A stretch of 64,000 bases of DNA from Hydrogenophaga sp. (GCF_018780075.1 NZ_JADMKB010000027.1:62001-126000); one strand, 5' to 3'. Counted from the first letter of the stretch, positions 10,389-19,417 are shown. The notes: generated by a model not told the origin, from the sequence alone. Numbers and translations: made by a program.

Positions 10389-12332
10389 ATGACCCTCACC
10401 ATCACGCCCGGCTCCGACTCGGGGTCTTTCTGCGCCGCACCGCGTGCGCTGGTGCAGACCCTGCCGCAGCTGATCAACGCACAGGACATACAGCGCCGGC
10501 GTCCGATCGTGGTTTTGAGCGAAGCCTTGCGTCAACTGCACCTGCTGGACGAGGGCACCCTGCGCGAGCTGGTGGCCGAAGACCCCGACCTGCTGCGCTC
10601 GCGCTCGGGCGATCTGGTGCTGCGCCTCCTGCTGACCGAAGACGAACTGCACCGCGCGCTGGCGCGGGTGGCGGGGCTGGTGGAGATCGAGGTGCTGGGG
10701 TTTGAGGGGGACCCCAAGGCCTTTGACCTGCTGCCGCTGCGCCAAGCGCAGGCGCTGAACGTGGTGCCACTGGGCATGGCCAACGAGCAGCTGTACATCG
10801 CGTCGTGTGCGCCCACGAGCGACGCCTTGCGCCAGCAGCTGCGCAGCCTGACCGGCCACTCGGTGGCGCTGGTCTGGGGCAGCCGCGAGGCCATCGAGCG
10901 GCGGCTGGAGGTGCAGGAGCGCGTGGAACGCGCGAACCACGCTCGCCACGCACCGGTCGTTGTCGACGAGCTGTGGCACAAGCTGGCGCCGCCAGGCGCG
11001 GGCAGCGCCCAGGAGCGGGTGCTCGTGGACGACCTGGTGATGCAGGCGATGGTGGAGCTGGGCAGCGGCGCCGAGGCCGAGCAGCTCGCCTCGGCCAGCG
11101 AGTCGGCCGGCATGGTGCGCCTAGTCAACGAGATGATCGCCGAGGCGCAGCGCCTGCACGCCTCCGACATCCACATCGAGACCAACCCGGGCGAGGCGCT
11201 GACCGCGATCCGGTTCCGGCGCGACGGTGATCTGGAGCCCTACCTGTGGCTGCCGGCGAAGCTGCGGGGGCCGCTGGTCTCTCGCGTCAAGATCATGGCG
11301 CGGCTGGACATCGCCGAGCGCCGCCGCCCGCAGGACGGCAAGATCGATTTCGCCGAGTTCGGCGGCCAGGCGCTGGAGCTGCGCGTGGCGGTGATGCCGA
11401 CCCACGACGGCCTGGAAGACGTGGTGCTGCGCCTGCTCGAGTCGGCCAAGCCGCTGCCGCTCTCGCGCCTGGGCCTGCAGCCGCGTGACCTGGAGACCAT
11501 CGCCGGCTTTTCGCAGCGCAGCTTCGGCATGGTGCTGGCCGTGGGGCCGACCGGCTCGGGCAAAACAACCACGCTGCACTCGATGCTGGCCGAGGTGAAC
11601 ACGGCCGAGCGCAAGATCTGGACCGCCGAAGACCCGATCGAGATCACCCAGCCCGGGCTGCGGCAGGTGCAGATGAACGCCAAGATCGGGCTGACCTTCG
11701 CGAGCGCGATGCGCAGCTTCCTGCGCGCCGACCCGGACATCATCATGATCGGCGAGATCCGCGATGCCGAGACCGCGAAGATCGCCATCGAAGCCTCGCT
11801 CACCGGTCACCTGGTGCTCTCGACCCTGCACACCAACAACGCCAGCGAAAGCGTGGTGCGCCTGCTCGACCTGGGCATGGACCCGATGAACTTCGCCGAT
11901 TCGCTGCTGGGGCTGGTGGCGCAGCGGCTGGTGCGCGCCCTGTGCCCGCATTGCGCGAGCACCACCGCACTCGACGACACGTCCTGGACGGCGCTGCTGG
12001 AGGAGTACCGCGAGGGCAGCGGCCTCAGTCTGCCGCAGGCCCAGGCCCGGTTGCTGGACGCCGCGGGCGTGGCCACCCCCGGCGAGGTGCGGGTTCGCCA
12101 CGCGGTGGGCTGCGAGCATTGCAGCGGCAAGGGCTACAAGGGGCGCATGGGCGTCTATGAAATCCTGCAGAACAGCCGGGAGATCAAGCGGCTGATCCAG
12201 AACCGCGCACGGCCTGGCGAGATCTTCGACACCGCCGTGAACGAAGGCATGCGCAGCCTGCGCCACGACGCGCTGGAGAAGGTGGTGCAGGGCCGCATCG
12301 ACCTCAAGCAGGCGCGGCTGGCGTACCGCTGA
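10389..12332 (+). CDS. GspE/PilB-family secretion or pilus assembly ATPase
   Basis: 647-aa hexameric AAA-like ATPase of the type II secretion/type IV pilus family. It has an N-terminal MshEN-like domain (roughly 30-180), Walker A GPTGSGKTTT near 386-395, Asp-box/Walker B RADPDIIMIGEIRD near 447-460 and His-box STLHTN. A tetracysteine zinc module is formed by CPHC near 518 and CEHC near 574. AGGAG precedes the ATG. The usual partners (GspF, pilin, secretin) are absent from the neighbourhood, so this is an orphan; whether it serves secretion, pili or something else cannot be decided here. Confidence 0.85.
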   Translation: MTLTITPGSDSGSFCAAPRALVQTLPQLINAQDIQRRRPIVVLSEALRQLHLLDEGTLRELVAEDPDLLRSRSGDLVLRLLLTEDELHRALARVAGLVEIEVLGFEGDPKAFDLLPLRQAQALNVVPLGMANEQLYIASCAPTSDALRQQLRSLTGHSVALVWGSREAIERRLEVQERVERANHARHAPVVVDELWHKLAPPGAGSAQERVLVDDLVMQAMVELGSGAEAEQLASASESAGMVRLVNEMIAEAQRLHASDIHIETNPGEALTAIRFRRDGDLEPYLWLPAKLRGPLVSRVKIMARLDIAERRRPQDGKIDFAEFGGQALELRVAVMPTHDGLEDVVLRLLESAKPLPLSRLGLQPRDLETIAGFSQRSFGMVLAVGPTGSGKTTTLHSMLAEVNTAERKIWTAEDPIEITQPGLRQVQMNAKIGLTFASAMRSFLRADPDIIMIGEIRDAETAKIAIEASLTGHLVLSTLHTNNASESVVRLLDLGMDPMNFADSLLGLVAQRLVRALCPHCASTTALDDTSWTALLEEYREGSGLSLPQAQARLLDAAGVATPGEVRVRHAVGCEHCSGKGYKGRMGVYEILQNSREIKRLIQNRARPGEIFDTAVNEGMRSLRHDALEKVVQGRIDLKQARLAYR

Positions 12333-12386
12333 GCCAGCCGGAAGCCCGGCACGGTCAGGGACGGCCCCTCGGCGCGACGTGCCCCA

Positions 12387-12464
12387 CCCCGGATGCGGTG
12401 GAACCGGCTTTGCCGGGCCACTCGCATCGCCCCCTTGAGGGGGTCGCGCGAAGCGCGGCGGGGG
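12387..12464 (-). repeat. Gene-end repeat 1
   Basis: Begins 9 nt after the SDR gene stop, same orientation. Arms GATGCG/CGCATC around a CCGGC-AAA-GCCGG hairpin, preceded by a CCCCCT/AGGGGG hairpin. Confidence 0.85.
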
Positions 12465-12473
12465 AGTTCCCTC

Positions 12474-13232
12474 TCAGCGCGGTGCCAGGCGGATCGCGCC
12501 GTCGAGGCGGATCACCTCGCCGTTGAGCATGTCGTTCTCGATGATGTGTTTGGCCAGTTTCGCGTAGTCGTTTGGCGTGCCCAGGCGGCTGGGGAAGGGC
12601 ACGCTGGCGGCCAGGGCGTCCTGCACCTCCTGCGGCATGCCGAACAGCATGGGCGTGCCGAAGATGCCGGGGGCAATCGTCATGTTGCGGATGCCGTTGC
12701 GCGACAGGTCGCGCGCGATGGGCAGCGTCATGCCGACCACGCCACCCTTGCTGGCCGCGTAGGCCGCCTGGCCGATCTGGCCGTCGTAGGCCGCGACGCT
12801 GGCGGTGCTGATCATCACGCCGCGCTCGCCGGTGGCTTCGGGTTCGTTCTTGCACATGGCTTCCGACGCGAGGCGGATCATGTTGAAGCTGCCGACCAGG
12901 TTGACCATGATGGTCTTGGTGTACACGGCCAGCGAGTGCGCGCCGTTCTTGCCCACGGTCTTCTCGGCCGGTGCGATGCCGGCGCAGTTGACCAGACCCA
13001 TGAGCTTGCCCATGGACACGGCCTTGGCGACCACGGCCTGGCCGTCGGCTTCGCTGCTGACGTCGCACTTCACGAAGGCGCCGCCGATTTCCTTGGCGAC
13101 CGCTTCGCCCTTTTCAGCCTGCATGTCGGCGATCACGACGGTGCCGCCGTTGGCTGCCAGCATGCGCGCCGTGCCTTCGCCCAGGCCCGATGCGCCGCCA
13201 GTGACGATGAAAACCTTGCCTTGAATGTCCAT
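12474..13232 (-). CDS. SDR-family 3-hydroxyacyl-CoA dehydrogenase (HSD10-like)
   Basis: 252-aa short-chain dehydrogenase. The Rossmann motif [10 protein letters not shown] is at 11-20, NCAG follows, and the catalytic Ser and Tyr-x3-Lys (YAASK) lie near 144-161. The sequence style ([18 protein letters not shown] and [10 protein letters not shown]) is that of the type II 3-hydroxyacyl-CoA/2-methyl-3-hydroxybutyryl-CoA dehydrogenases of fatty-acid and isoleucine breakdown. The start is set by GAGGAG before MDIQGK. A 16-bp operator lies 30 bp upstream, identical to one before the nitroreductase at 21093. The substrate is inferred from family resemblance only. Confidence 0.85.
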   Translation of the reverse strand: MDIQGKVFIVTGGASGLGEGTARMLAANGGTVVIADMQAEKGEAVAKEIGGAFVKCDVSSEADGQAVVAKAVSMGKLMGLVNCAGIAPAEKTVGKNGAHSLAVYTKTIMVNLVGSFNMIRLASEAMCKNEPEATGERGVMISTASVAAYDGQIGQAAYAASKGGVVGMTLPIARDLSRNGIRNMTIAPGIFGTPMLFGMPQEVQDALAASVPFPSRLGTPNDYAKLAKHIIENDMLNGEVIRLDGAIRLAPR

Positions 13233-13255
13233 GGGTGTGCTCCTCGAATGGTGAT

Positions 13256-13278
13256 TTGACGTTGACGTAAACGTCAAT
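13256..13278. promoter_or_regulatory. Operator shared with the nitroreductase gene
   Basis: The core TTGACGTAAACGTCAA (13262-13277) is an inverted repeat of TTGACGT around AA, preceded by a further TTGACG half-site. The same 23 bp recur at 21053-21075. The form resembles MerR-family LiuR-type operators of branched-chain amino-acid and acyl-CoA catabolism; that attribution is inference. Confidence 0.6.
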
Positions 13279-13311
13279 TATCGCCCACGGTGGGCGGGTG
13301 TGCCGTTTCCG

Positions 13312-14853
13312 TCAGGCGGCCGGGAGTTCCACGGTGACCTGGGTGCCCTGGCCCGGCTCGCTGGACACGTGCAGCCTGCCGCGGTGCAGATCGACGATGC
13401 GTTTCACGATCGCCAGGCCCAGGCCCTTGCCGCCTTCGCCGGTGGCGGGGGCCACGCTGGACCGGCTCTGGTAAAAGCGGTCGAAGAGGTGGGGAATGTC
13501 GTCGGCCGCCATGCCCGACCCGTTGTCGCTGACCCGCACCCTGACCACCTCGCCGTGTTCGCCGGTGTGGTGACCGGCGCTCAGCTGGATAACGCTGCCA
13601 GCGCCCGAGAACTTGAGCGCGTTGTCCACCAGATTGGCCACCGCGCGCTCGAACAGTTCGATGTCCACCGCCGCGAGCGCGGGGCGCTGTGCGGCGCCGG
13701 GGTCTTCGGCGACCTGCAGGCGGATGCCCTGAAGGCGCGCGCGCTCGGCAAAGCGCATGACCACGTCGTCCAGCAATTCGCCCAGGTCCAGCACCTCGGC
13801 GTTGAGCTGGAACGTCGGTTCGTCCAGGCGGGCCAGGTCGCCCAGGCTCTGGACGAGGCGGGCCGCGTTCTGCGTGTTGCGCAGAGCCACCGCGACCAGC
13901 CGGCGGTCTTCGTCACGGGTGGCGTCGCCGGCCCAGCGGGCGTCGAGGGTTTCGAGGCAGGCGGTGGTGGCGGTCAGCGGCGAGCGCAGATCGTGCGAGA
14001 GGTTGCTCACGCCCTCGCGGCGAAAGTGGTCCAGGCGCCGCAGCGTGCTCCACTGCCGCCGCAAGGTCTGGAGCATCGCGTCGATGCCGCGCGCGAGTTG
14101 TCCGAATTCATCGTTGCCCTGGGCATCGGGCAGGTCGAGCGACGGGCCCGGCCCGTCCGGGTCGGTCGAGGCCATGTCGTCGAGCCCGGCCTGCGTGACC
14201 CGGCCGACCGATCGTGTGAGGCGCGACAGTGGGCGCGTGAGGGTGGCGGTGGCCCAGGTGGCGAGCAGGGTGGCGAGCGCCACCACCGCCAGCACCATCA
14301 GCGCCGCGGGTTGCGACAGCGTGCTGCGCAAGGCCGCCATGCGTCCCTCACCGAACACGCGGGGGCGGCACACCAGGTACAGGTAACCATCGACCGGCCG
14401 GTCGGGCCGTATGGAGGCGAACCGAAGGGGGCGCGCCGCGATGACCACGCGCTTGTCCATGTGCTCGGGGTCGTCACCGAGCACATAGGGCATGGGCGTG
14501 TCGCCCGCGGCCTCCAGCACCGGGCCGATGCGCACCTTGAAGCCCGGCGGCAGCGGGGTGGTGCCGGTGGTGCTGAGCACGGTGCCCTGGGTGTCCAGCA
14601 GGTAGAGCTGGGTGCCGGGTTCGTAGAGCACCAGGTTGGCGAGGAAGTCGGTGAAGTCACCGCCAAAACGCTCCCGCATGCCCAGCAGGTCGTTGTGCTG
14701 CGTGACCACGCGCTTCAGAAAGGCGTCGGCCCGGTAGTAGGCCGACTCGTGTTCGAAGCGCTCGTAGGCCAGCACGATGGCGACCACCACGCCCAGCACG
14801 GTGAACAGACCCGTGAGGAAGATCGTGAGGGCGATCTTGGCGCGAACCTTCAT
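13312..14853 (-). CDS. Sensor histidine kinase of an OmpR-type two-component system
   Basis: 513-aa inner-membrane kinase. TM1 is at about 7-29 and a periplasmic sensor segment runs to a second TM near 182-203. A HAMP-like linker, the HisKA box NLSHDLRSP (phospho-acceptor His near 285) and an HATPase_c domain with N (NLVDNALKF), G1 (DNGSGM) and G2 (GKGLGLAI) boxes follow. It starts 3 bp after the stop of the response regulator, so the pair is co-translated. The signal is unknown. The gene is followed by the SDR gene with its own operator. Confidence 0.92.
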   Translation of the reverse strand: MKVRAKIALTIFLTGLFTVLGVVVAIVLAYERFEHESAYYRADAFLKRVVTQHNDLLGMRERFGGDFTDFLANLVLYEPGTQLYLLDTQGTVLSTTGTTPLPPGFKVRIGPVLEAAGDTPMPYVLGDDPEHMDKRVVIAARPLRFASIRPDRPVDGYLYLVCRPRVFGEGRMAALRSTLSQPAALMVLAVVALATLLATWATATLTRPLSRLTRSVGRVTQAGLDDMASTDPDGPGPSLDLPDAQGNDEFGQLARGIDAMLQTLRRQWSTLRRLDHFRREGVSNLSHDLRSPLTATTACLETLDARWAGDATRDEDRRLVAVALRNTQNAARLVQSLGDLARLDEPTFQLNAEVLDLGELLDDVVMRFAERARLQGIRLQVAEDPGAAQRPALAAVDIELFERAVANLVDNALKFSGAGSVIQLSAGHHTGEHGEVVRVRVSDNGSGMAADDIPHLFDRFYQSRSSVAPATGEGGKGLGLAIVKRIVDLHRGRLHVSSEPGQGTQVTVELPAA

Positions 14854-14856
14854 GGC

Positions 14857-15588
14857 TCAGTGCCCCGGGCGCTCGCGCATCTTGTAGCCCGCGCCGCGCA
14901 CCGTGAGGATGAAGTCCGGGCGCAGCGGGTCGGCTTCCAGCTTGGCGCGCAGGCGGTTGATGTGGGTCGTCACCGTGTGTTCGTAGCCGTCGTGCGTGTA
15001 GCCCCAGACGGCGTTGAGCAGCTGCCCGCGTGAAAACACGTGGCCGGGGTGCTGGGCGAAATGCAGCAACAGATCGAACTCGAGCGCCGTGAAATCGAGG
15101 TTCACGCCGCGCACCAGGGCCAAGCGCTTGACGGGATGGATCTCCAGCTCGCCGATGACCAGCGGGGCGCCGGCATCCGCGGCCTGGCTCTGGGCCGCCT
15201 GCGCCGCGCGCAGCAGCTCCGAGCGCCGCAGCAGCGCCTTGACGCGGGCCAGCAGCTCGGCGATGGAGAAGGGTTTGGTGAGGTAGTCGTCGGCGCCCAG
15301 CTCCAGGCCCAGCACCCGGTCGAGCTCGGTGGACTTGGCCGTCAGCATCAGGATGGGCGTGTGGTCGCCACGCGAGCGCAAGGTCTTGCACACCTCCAGC
15401 CCGTCCAGGCCCGGCATCATCAGATCGAGCACCAGTAGGTCGTGTCCGGCCTCGGTCTGCAGCGCCAGCGCCGACGGCCCGTCGCGGGTTTCGCTCACGC
15501 CATAGCCGGCACCGCGCAGGTTCAGGGCCAGCAGGTCCCGGATGTCGGTCTGGTCCTCGGCGATCAGGATCTGCTTCATGGCATTCAT
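14857..15588 (-). CDS. OmpR/PhoB-family response regulator
   Basis: 243-aa DNA-binding regulator. The receiver domain has the phospho-acceptor D55 in LLVLDLMMPG and the conserved Lys in MLTAKS. The C-terminal winged helix ends in the usual recognition segment (YTHDGYEHTVTTHINRLRAK). The start could be MNAMKQ (15588) or MKQILI (15579). It is paired with the kinase just downstream and divergent from an ECF sigma gene 121 bp away; that divergent gap holds an 8-bp inverted repeat at 15630-15652, a possible binding site. Confidence 0.92.
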   Translation of the reverse strand: MNAMKQILIAEDQTDIRDLLALNLRGAGYGVSETRDGPSALALQTEAGHDLLVLDLMMPGLDGLEVCKTLRSRGDHTPILMLTAKSTELDRVLGLELGADDYLTKPFSIAELLARVKALLRRSELLRAAQAAQSQAADAGAPLVIGELEIHPVKRLALVRGVNLDFTALEFDLLLHFAQHPGHVFSRGQLLNAVWGYTHDGYEHTVTTHINRLRAKLEADPLRPDFILTVRGAGYKMRERPGH

Positions 15589-15629
15589 GGGAATGGGTCC
15601 GCAGCGTGAGCGGTTTCTTACCCGATTGT

Positions 15630-15652
15630 TATCGAAATGTGATCTTTCGATA
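15630..15652. promoter_or_regulatory. Candidate operator in divergent promoter
   Basis: Inverted repeat TATCGAAA-N7-TTTCGATA between the response regulator and the ECF sigma gene. The AT-rich arms stand out in GC-rich DNA. Confidence 0.45.
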
Positions 15653-15709
15653 GCGGGCTGTGATCTGGGCTCACCACAGTGGAGGCACCCCATCCGAACC
15701 GGAGCCGCC

Positions 15710-16237
15710 ATGAACACCGCCCACCTGTCTGCCTTCTCCACACCCCCCACCGGCGCCGTCTGCTGGGCCGAGATGGTGAGTCACCGCAGCTACCTGATCC
15801 GGTTCGCCCGGCGCAAGCTCCACGACCCGATGCTGGCCGAAGACCTGGTGCACGACGTGTTCGAGGCGGTGATGTCCGGGTGCGCGGCGTTTTCAGGCCG
15901 CAGCGCGCTGCGCAGCTGGCTCACCGGCATCCTCAAGAACAAGCTGGTGGACCTGATCCGGGACCGGGCCCGCTACCACGAGATGGACGCCGACACCGAA
16001 GATGAAGACGCGCTGCAGTTCGAATGCCAGGCCGCCCGGCCGGACGAACTGGCCGAGCACCGCGAGCGCCTGGCCCAGACGCTCGCACGCATCGAGCAAC
16101 TGCCCGAAGGGCTGCGAGACGTGATGCGGTGGCGCGTGCTGCACGACGAAGCCACCGAGGTGGTGTGCGAGCGCCTGGCGATCAGCCAGGACAGCCTCTT
16201 CGTGCGCCTGCACCGGGCGCGCAAATTGTTGAATTGA
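15710..16237 (+). CDS. ECF-type RNA polymerase sigma factor
   Basis: 175-aa sigma-70 family protein with region 2 (LIRFARRKLHDPMLAEDLVH, then SWLTGILKNKLVDLIRDRAR) and a region 4 helix-turn-helix at the C-terminus (ICERL-like, SQDSLFVRLHRAR). GGAG precedes the ATG 6 nt away. No anti-sigma gene is adjacent: downstream is a convergent iron-binding protein, and upstream is a divergent two-component system that may control it. The ECF subgroup cannot be assigned from the sequence alone. Confidence 0.85.
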   Translation: MNTAHLSAFSTPPTGAVCWAEMVSHRSYLIRFARRKLHDPMLAEDLVHDVFEAVMSGCAAFSGRSALRSWLTGILKNKLVDLIRDRARYHEMDADTEDEDALQFECQAARPDELAEHRERLAQTLARIEQLPEGLRDVMRWRVLHDEATEVVCERLAISQDSLFVRLHRARKLLN

Positions 16238-16238
16238 C

Positions 16239-16318
16239 CACCCCCGCCGCGCTGCGCGCGACCCCCTCAAGGGGGCAATGCGAGCGGCCCGGCGAAGCCG
16301 GTTTCGCCGCATTCTGGG
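16239..16318 (+). repeat. Gene-end repeat 2
   Basis: Starts directly after the ECF sigma stop. Arms AATGCG/CGCATT; inner hairpin CCGGC-GAA-GCCGG. Confidence 0.85.
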
Positions 16319-16368
16319 CGGCAGGCACGCGCTCCTGAGAGGTAAGGGATCGAGAGAGGGGCAGTTGC

Positions 16369-16451
16369 CCCAGAACGCGGTGGAACCGGCTCCGCCGGGC
16401 CACTCGCGTTGTCCCCCCTCCGGGGGGAAGCCGCAAAGCGGCGCAGGGGGG
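16369..16451 (-). repeat. Gene-end repeat 3
   Basis: Starts directly after the TAA of the iron-binding protein, facing copy 2 across a 50-bp gap. Arms AACGCG/CGCGTT. Confidence 0.85.
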
Positions 16452-17495
16452 TTACTTATACCCAACGCGGTCCATCATCTGCTGCACCTTGGTCATGTTC
16501 TTCGCGACCACGCCCAGCGGGATCTGCTCGGCCTTGAAGTTGTCGCCGCCCATGGCCGTGATGGCCGGGTTGGCGACCTTCAGGCCCTTGACGGCGGGGA
16601 ACTCGTTGTTGCCGTTGGCGAAGTAGTCCTGGGCGAAGGGGCTGGCCAGGTACTCCATGAAGACGATGGCGTTGTCGCGGTTCTTGGCGTGTTTGGCCAT
16701 GGCCGCCCCGGCGATGTTGACGTGCGTGCCGCTGGTGCCCTGGTTCGGGAACACCACGCGCACCTTCTCCATCGCCGAGCGCTCGTCCGGCTTGTCCGAC
16801 TTGATCAGGCGCGCCAGGTAGTAGGTGTTGGTCAGCGCCACGCCACATTCGCCGGAGGCGACGGCCTTGATCTGGTCGGTGTCGCCACCCTTGGGCGCGC
16901 GCGCCATGTTGTCCACCACCCCCTTGAGCCAAGCCTCGCCTTTGGCGTCGCCCAGGCGTTCAACCACGGTGGAGAAGAGCGACAGGTTGTAGGGGTGCGA
17001 GCCCGAACGCGTGCAGACCAGGCCCTTGAGCTTGGGGTCGGCCAGCTGCTCGTAGGTGGCCACGTCGGCGGCCTTGACGCGCAGCGGGTCGTACACGATC
17101 ACGCGGGCGCGGGTCGAGAAACCGGTCCAGGTCACGCCGTCCTTGGTGGCGTCGGCGCGCAGGTTGGCGGGAATGGCCGCGTCCAGCTTGGCGGACTTGA
17201 ACGGCTGGAACAGGCCCTGGCTGTCGGCCGAGGCCATGCGCGCAGCGTCCACCAGCAGGATCACGTCGGCCGGCGAAGCGGCACCCTCGGCGCGCAGGCG
17301 CGCCACGATGCCGGCGTCGTCCGCGTCCACCCGGTTGATCTTGATGCCGGTGGTCTTGGTGAAGTTGTCGTACATCGCCTCGTCGGTCTGGTAGTGGCGG
17401 GCCGAGTAGAGGTTGAGCACCTTGTCCTGGGCCTGGGCGTTCAGGGCGGCGGCGCTGGCGGCCAGGATCAGCGTGAGGGAAGCAAGCTTTTTCAT
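16452..17495 (-). CDS. Ferric-iron ABC transporter substrate-binding protein (FutA/FbpA-like)
   Basis: 347-aa periplasmic binding protein with a signal peptide ending near residue 22 (NAQAQD). VLNLYSARHYQTDEAMYDNF and the paired tyrosines in TNTYYLARL are typical of class-II ferric-binding proteins, where tyrosines ligate Fe(III). The start MKKLASL fits the signal peptide. No permease or ATPase gene is adjacent, so the importer partners must be elsewhere. A Fur-like site lies about 90 bp upstream, in the gap to the divergent patatin gene, which fits iron repression. Confidence 0.87.
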   Translation of the reverse strand: MKKLASLTLILAASAAALNAQAQDKVLNLYSARHYQTDEAMYDNFTKTTGIKINRVDADDAGIVARLRAEGAASPADVILLVDAARMASADSQGLFQPFKSAKLDAAIPANLRADATKDGVTWTGFSTRARVIVYDPLRVKAADVATYEQLADPKLKGLVCTRSGSHPYNLSLFSTVVERLGDAKGEAWLKGVVDNMARAPKGGDTDQIKAVASGECGVALTNTYYLARLIKSDKPDERSAMEKVRVVFPNQGTSGTHVNIAGAAMAKHAKNRDNAIVFMEYLASPFAQDYFANGNNEFPAVKGLKVANPAITAMGGDNFKAEQIPLGVVAKNMTKVQQMMDRVGYK

Positions 17496-17574
17496 GGGGG
17501 CTTTCAGAGAGACGGACGTGGACAATGTGGGGCTGGATCCCCGGGCACGGTGCCTCGGGAAACCACGGGAATCG

Positions 17575-18534
17575 ATGCTAACAGAAATGCGAATAGTTCT
17601 TGATAAGCTTTCTTTGATCTGGGTCAAAACCCGTTTCGGCTGGGCGTTGCCGCTGGCCTTGCTGGTGATGGCTGGCTGCAACACCCCGCCCACCGTGCCA
17701 CCGCTGACCGTGCCGCCACCCGTGGTGGAGGCGCCCCAGCGCGCGCCGCGCCTGGGTCTGGCGCTGGGGGGCGGCGCCGCGCGCGGCTTCGCGCACGTGG
17801 GGGTCATTCAGGTGCTGGAAGCCAACGGCATCCACCCCGACGTGATCACCGGCACCTCGGCGGGCAGCCTGGTGGCCGCGCTCTACGCCAGCGGCAAGGA
17901 CGCCACGGAGCTGGAACGCGCGGCCCTGAGCATGGACGAAGCCACCCTCACCGACTGGATCCTCCCGCTGGTCAGCCGCGGCCTGCTGCGCGGCGAGGCG
18001 CTCGCGCGCTACGTGCGCCAGGCCGTGGGCGGCAAGCTGATCGAGCAGATGAAGCTGCCGCTGGGCATCCTCGCCACCGATCTCGGCACAGGGCAGGGCG
18101 TTCTGTTCCGGCGCGGCGACGCGGCGCAGGCCGTGCGCGCGTCCAGCGCCGTGCCCGGCGTGTTCAACCCGGTCGCCATCGCGGGGCGCGAGTACGTGGA
18201 CGGCGGCCTGGTCGCGCCGGTGCCGGTGCGCCAGGCGCGCGAGATGGGTGCCGAGGTGGTGCTGGCGGTGGACATCTCGGCCGACCCGCAGGACCTGCCG
18301 TCCAACGGCCTGCTGAGCCTGCTGCCCAAAACGACGGCCATCATGGGCCAGAGCATCAACCGGCTGGAGCTGGCCGGGGCCAACGTGGTGGTGCGGCCGG
18401 CGCTGGCGGGGGTGGGCAGCGCCGACTTCACTTCGCGCCAGCGCAGCATCGATGCCGGTCGGGTCGCGATGCAGGCGGCCTTGCCGCGCCTCAAGCTGGA
18501 GTTGTCCCGGCACCGGGCGCTGGCCAGCCACTGA
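17575..18534 (+). CDS. Patatin-like phospholipase lipoprotein (RssA-like)
   Basis: 319-aa serine hydrolase of the patatin fold, probably outer-membrane anchored. The signal peptide ends VMAGC (lipid cysteine 35). The oxyanion-hole motif LGGGAARG is followed by the nucleophile S95 in GTSAGS and the catalytic Asp near D209 in VDGG, so the dyad is intact. The start is uncertain: ATG at 17575 or 17587, or TTG at 17614. The Fur-like site overlaps the first two, which would favour the later start if that site is real. It is divergent from the iron-binding protein. The substrate is unknown. Confidence 0.85.
   Translation: MLTEMRIVLDKLSLIWVKTRFGWALPLALLVMAGCNTPPTVPPLTVPPPVVEAPQRAPRLGLALGGGAARGFAHVGVIQVLEANGIHPDVITGTSAGSLVAALYASGKDATELERAALSMDEATLTDWILPLVSRGLLRGEALARYVRQAVGGKLIEQMKLPLGILATDLGTGQGVLFRRGDAAQAVRASSAVPGVFNPVAIAGREYVDGGLVAPVPVRQAREMGAEVVLAVDISADPQDLPSNGLLSLLPKTTAIMGQSINRLELAGANVVVRPALAGVGSADFTSRQRSIDAGRVAMQAALPRLKLELSRHRALASH
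17586..17604. promoter_or_regulatory. Possible Fur box
   Basis: TGCGAATAGTTCTTGAT-type sequence matching the Fur 7-1-7 dyad at about 8 of 14 positions. It lies upstream of the ferric-binding protein gene. Moderate match, supported mainly by context. Confidence 0.4.
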
Positions 18535-18552
18535 GTGGGTTCAGCGAACCCA

Positions 18553-18584
18553 TAAAAAAAGCCCCGGCCTTGCGGCTGGGGCTT
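18553..18584 (-). terminator. Intrinsic terminator reading leftwards (phasin side)
   Basis: On the minus strand: AGCCCC-AGCCGCAAGGCC-GGGGCT followed by TTTTTTT. The T run shows the direction. It lies about 170 nt past the phasin stop and also closes the gap after the patatin gene. Confidence 0.75.
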
Positions 18585-18734
18585 AAGGGGTCCGATGAAA
18601 CCGAATTTCGAAAAGGACCCGAGGAGACAACCAGAAAAACCGGTCTTGGAAACCAAGCCCGCCTTTCGAGGTCGAGGCCTGATCTTCCGATGTTTGAATC
18701 ATGCCCGCCTTGATGGAGATCAAAACCGGCATGA

Positions 18735-18750
18735 AAGGGGCAAAGCCCCG
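18735..18750 (-). terminator. Weak terminator just after phasin
   Basis: GGGGC-TTT-GCCCC on the minus strand followed by TTTC, 7 nt past the phasin stop. The T run is short, so termination may be partial and backed up by the hairpin at 18553. Confidence 0.5.
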
Positions 18751-18755
18751 TCAAC

Positions 18756-19298
18756 TCAACGCTTCTTGGCGGCGGCCTTGGTGGCGCTCACGGCTTGCGT
18801 GGTCACGGTGTTGAAGTTGGCTTCGGCCATTTCGGTGGCTTGCTTGACAGCCTTCTGCACCGATTCCATGGCGTTGTTGGCGGCGGACACGGCGCTCTTC
18901 ATCACGGCCACGGCGGTTTCGGAACCGGCGGGAGCGTTCTTGGAGGCGTTGTCCACGACCGACATGAACTTCTTCTGTGCGTCAGCAGCCTGGGCTTCTG
19001 CGGCCTTGCTGAATTCGGCGCCGGTGCCCGAAGCGATGTCGTACAGGTGACGGCTGTAAGCCACGGTCTTCTCGGCCAGGGGCTGCATCAGGCTGGCTTG
19101 CAGCGTCAGCAGTTCCTGGGCGTCCTTGACGGACAGCAGGGCTTGCGTGCTGTTGGCGGACTCGCTCAGGGCGGCCTTGGTGGCTTGAACGTTCAGTTCA
19201 ACCAGCTTTTCCACGCCTTCGAAGGCTTTCTGGGTCAGGCCGAAAATGGTTTCGATGTTGGCTTTCTGGGCGGCAACGATTTGTTCAGCGGTCAGCAT
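18756..19298 (-). CDS. phaP: Phasin (polyhydroxyalkanoate granule-associated protein)
   Basis: 180-aa, Cys-free, amphipathic helical protein of the Phasin_2/PhaP family that coats PHA granules. The N-terminus [20 protein letters not shown] is the family hallmark and the C-terminus is the usual Ala/Lys-rich tail (KAAAKKR). GGAG precedes the ATG. The promoter has a perfect TATAAT with TTGCAG 16 bp upstream, flanked by two copies of an 18-bp TGC-rich sequence that look like PhaR repressor sites. It is a single-gene unit with terminators on its 3' side. PHA synthase genes are not in the window. Confidence 0.92.
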   Translation of the reverse strand: MLTAEQIVAAQKANIETIFGLTQKAFEGVEKLVELNVQATKAALSESANSTQALLSVKDAQELLTLQASLMQPLAEKTVAYSRHLYDIASGTGAEFSKAAEAQAADAQKKFMSVVDNASKNAPAGSETAVAVMKSAVSAANNAMESVQKAVKQATEMAEANFNTVTTQAVSATKAAAKKR

Positions 19299-19392
19299 GG
19301 TGATTACTCCAATAGGTATAAAAGGGACAGAGGGCTTAGTTGAGAGCTGCTCTGGAACTCCGCGCTGTCTCGACGCTGTTGTTCTCGTTCGC

Positions 19393-19410
19393 TTTGCTGC
19401 ACTGCAACAT
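19393..19410. promoter_or_regulatory. PhaR-like operator, downstream site
   Basis: TTTGCTGCACTGCAACAT, just downstream of the phasin -10, over the expected transcription start. Confidence 0.55.
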
Positions 19411-19417
19411 GACCCGA

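Noticed and set aside
13300-15033. 577-codon plus-strand frame opposite the histidine kinase
   Set aside because: Shadow of the kinase and regulator genes, whose domains and starts are clear on the minus strand.
18585-18755. Small RNA gene between the two leftward terminators
   Set aside because: No promoter is visible; the stretch is simply the 3' region of the phasin transcript.
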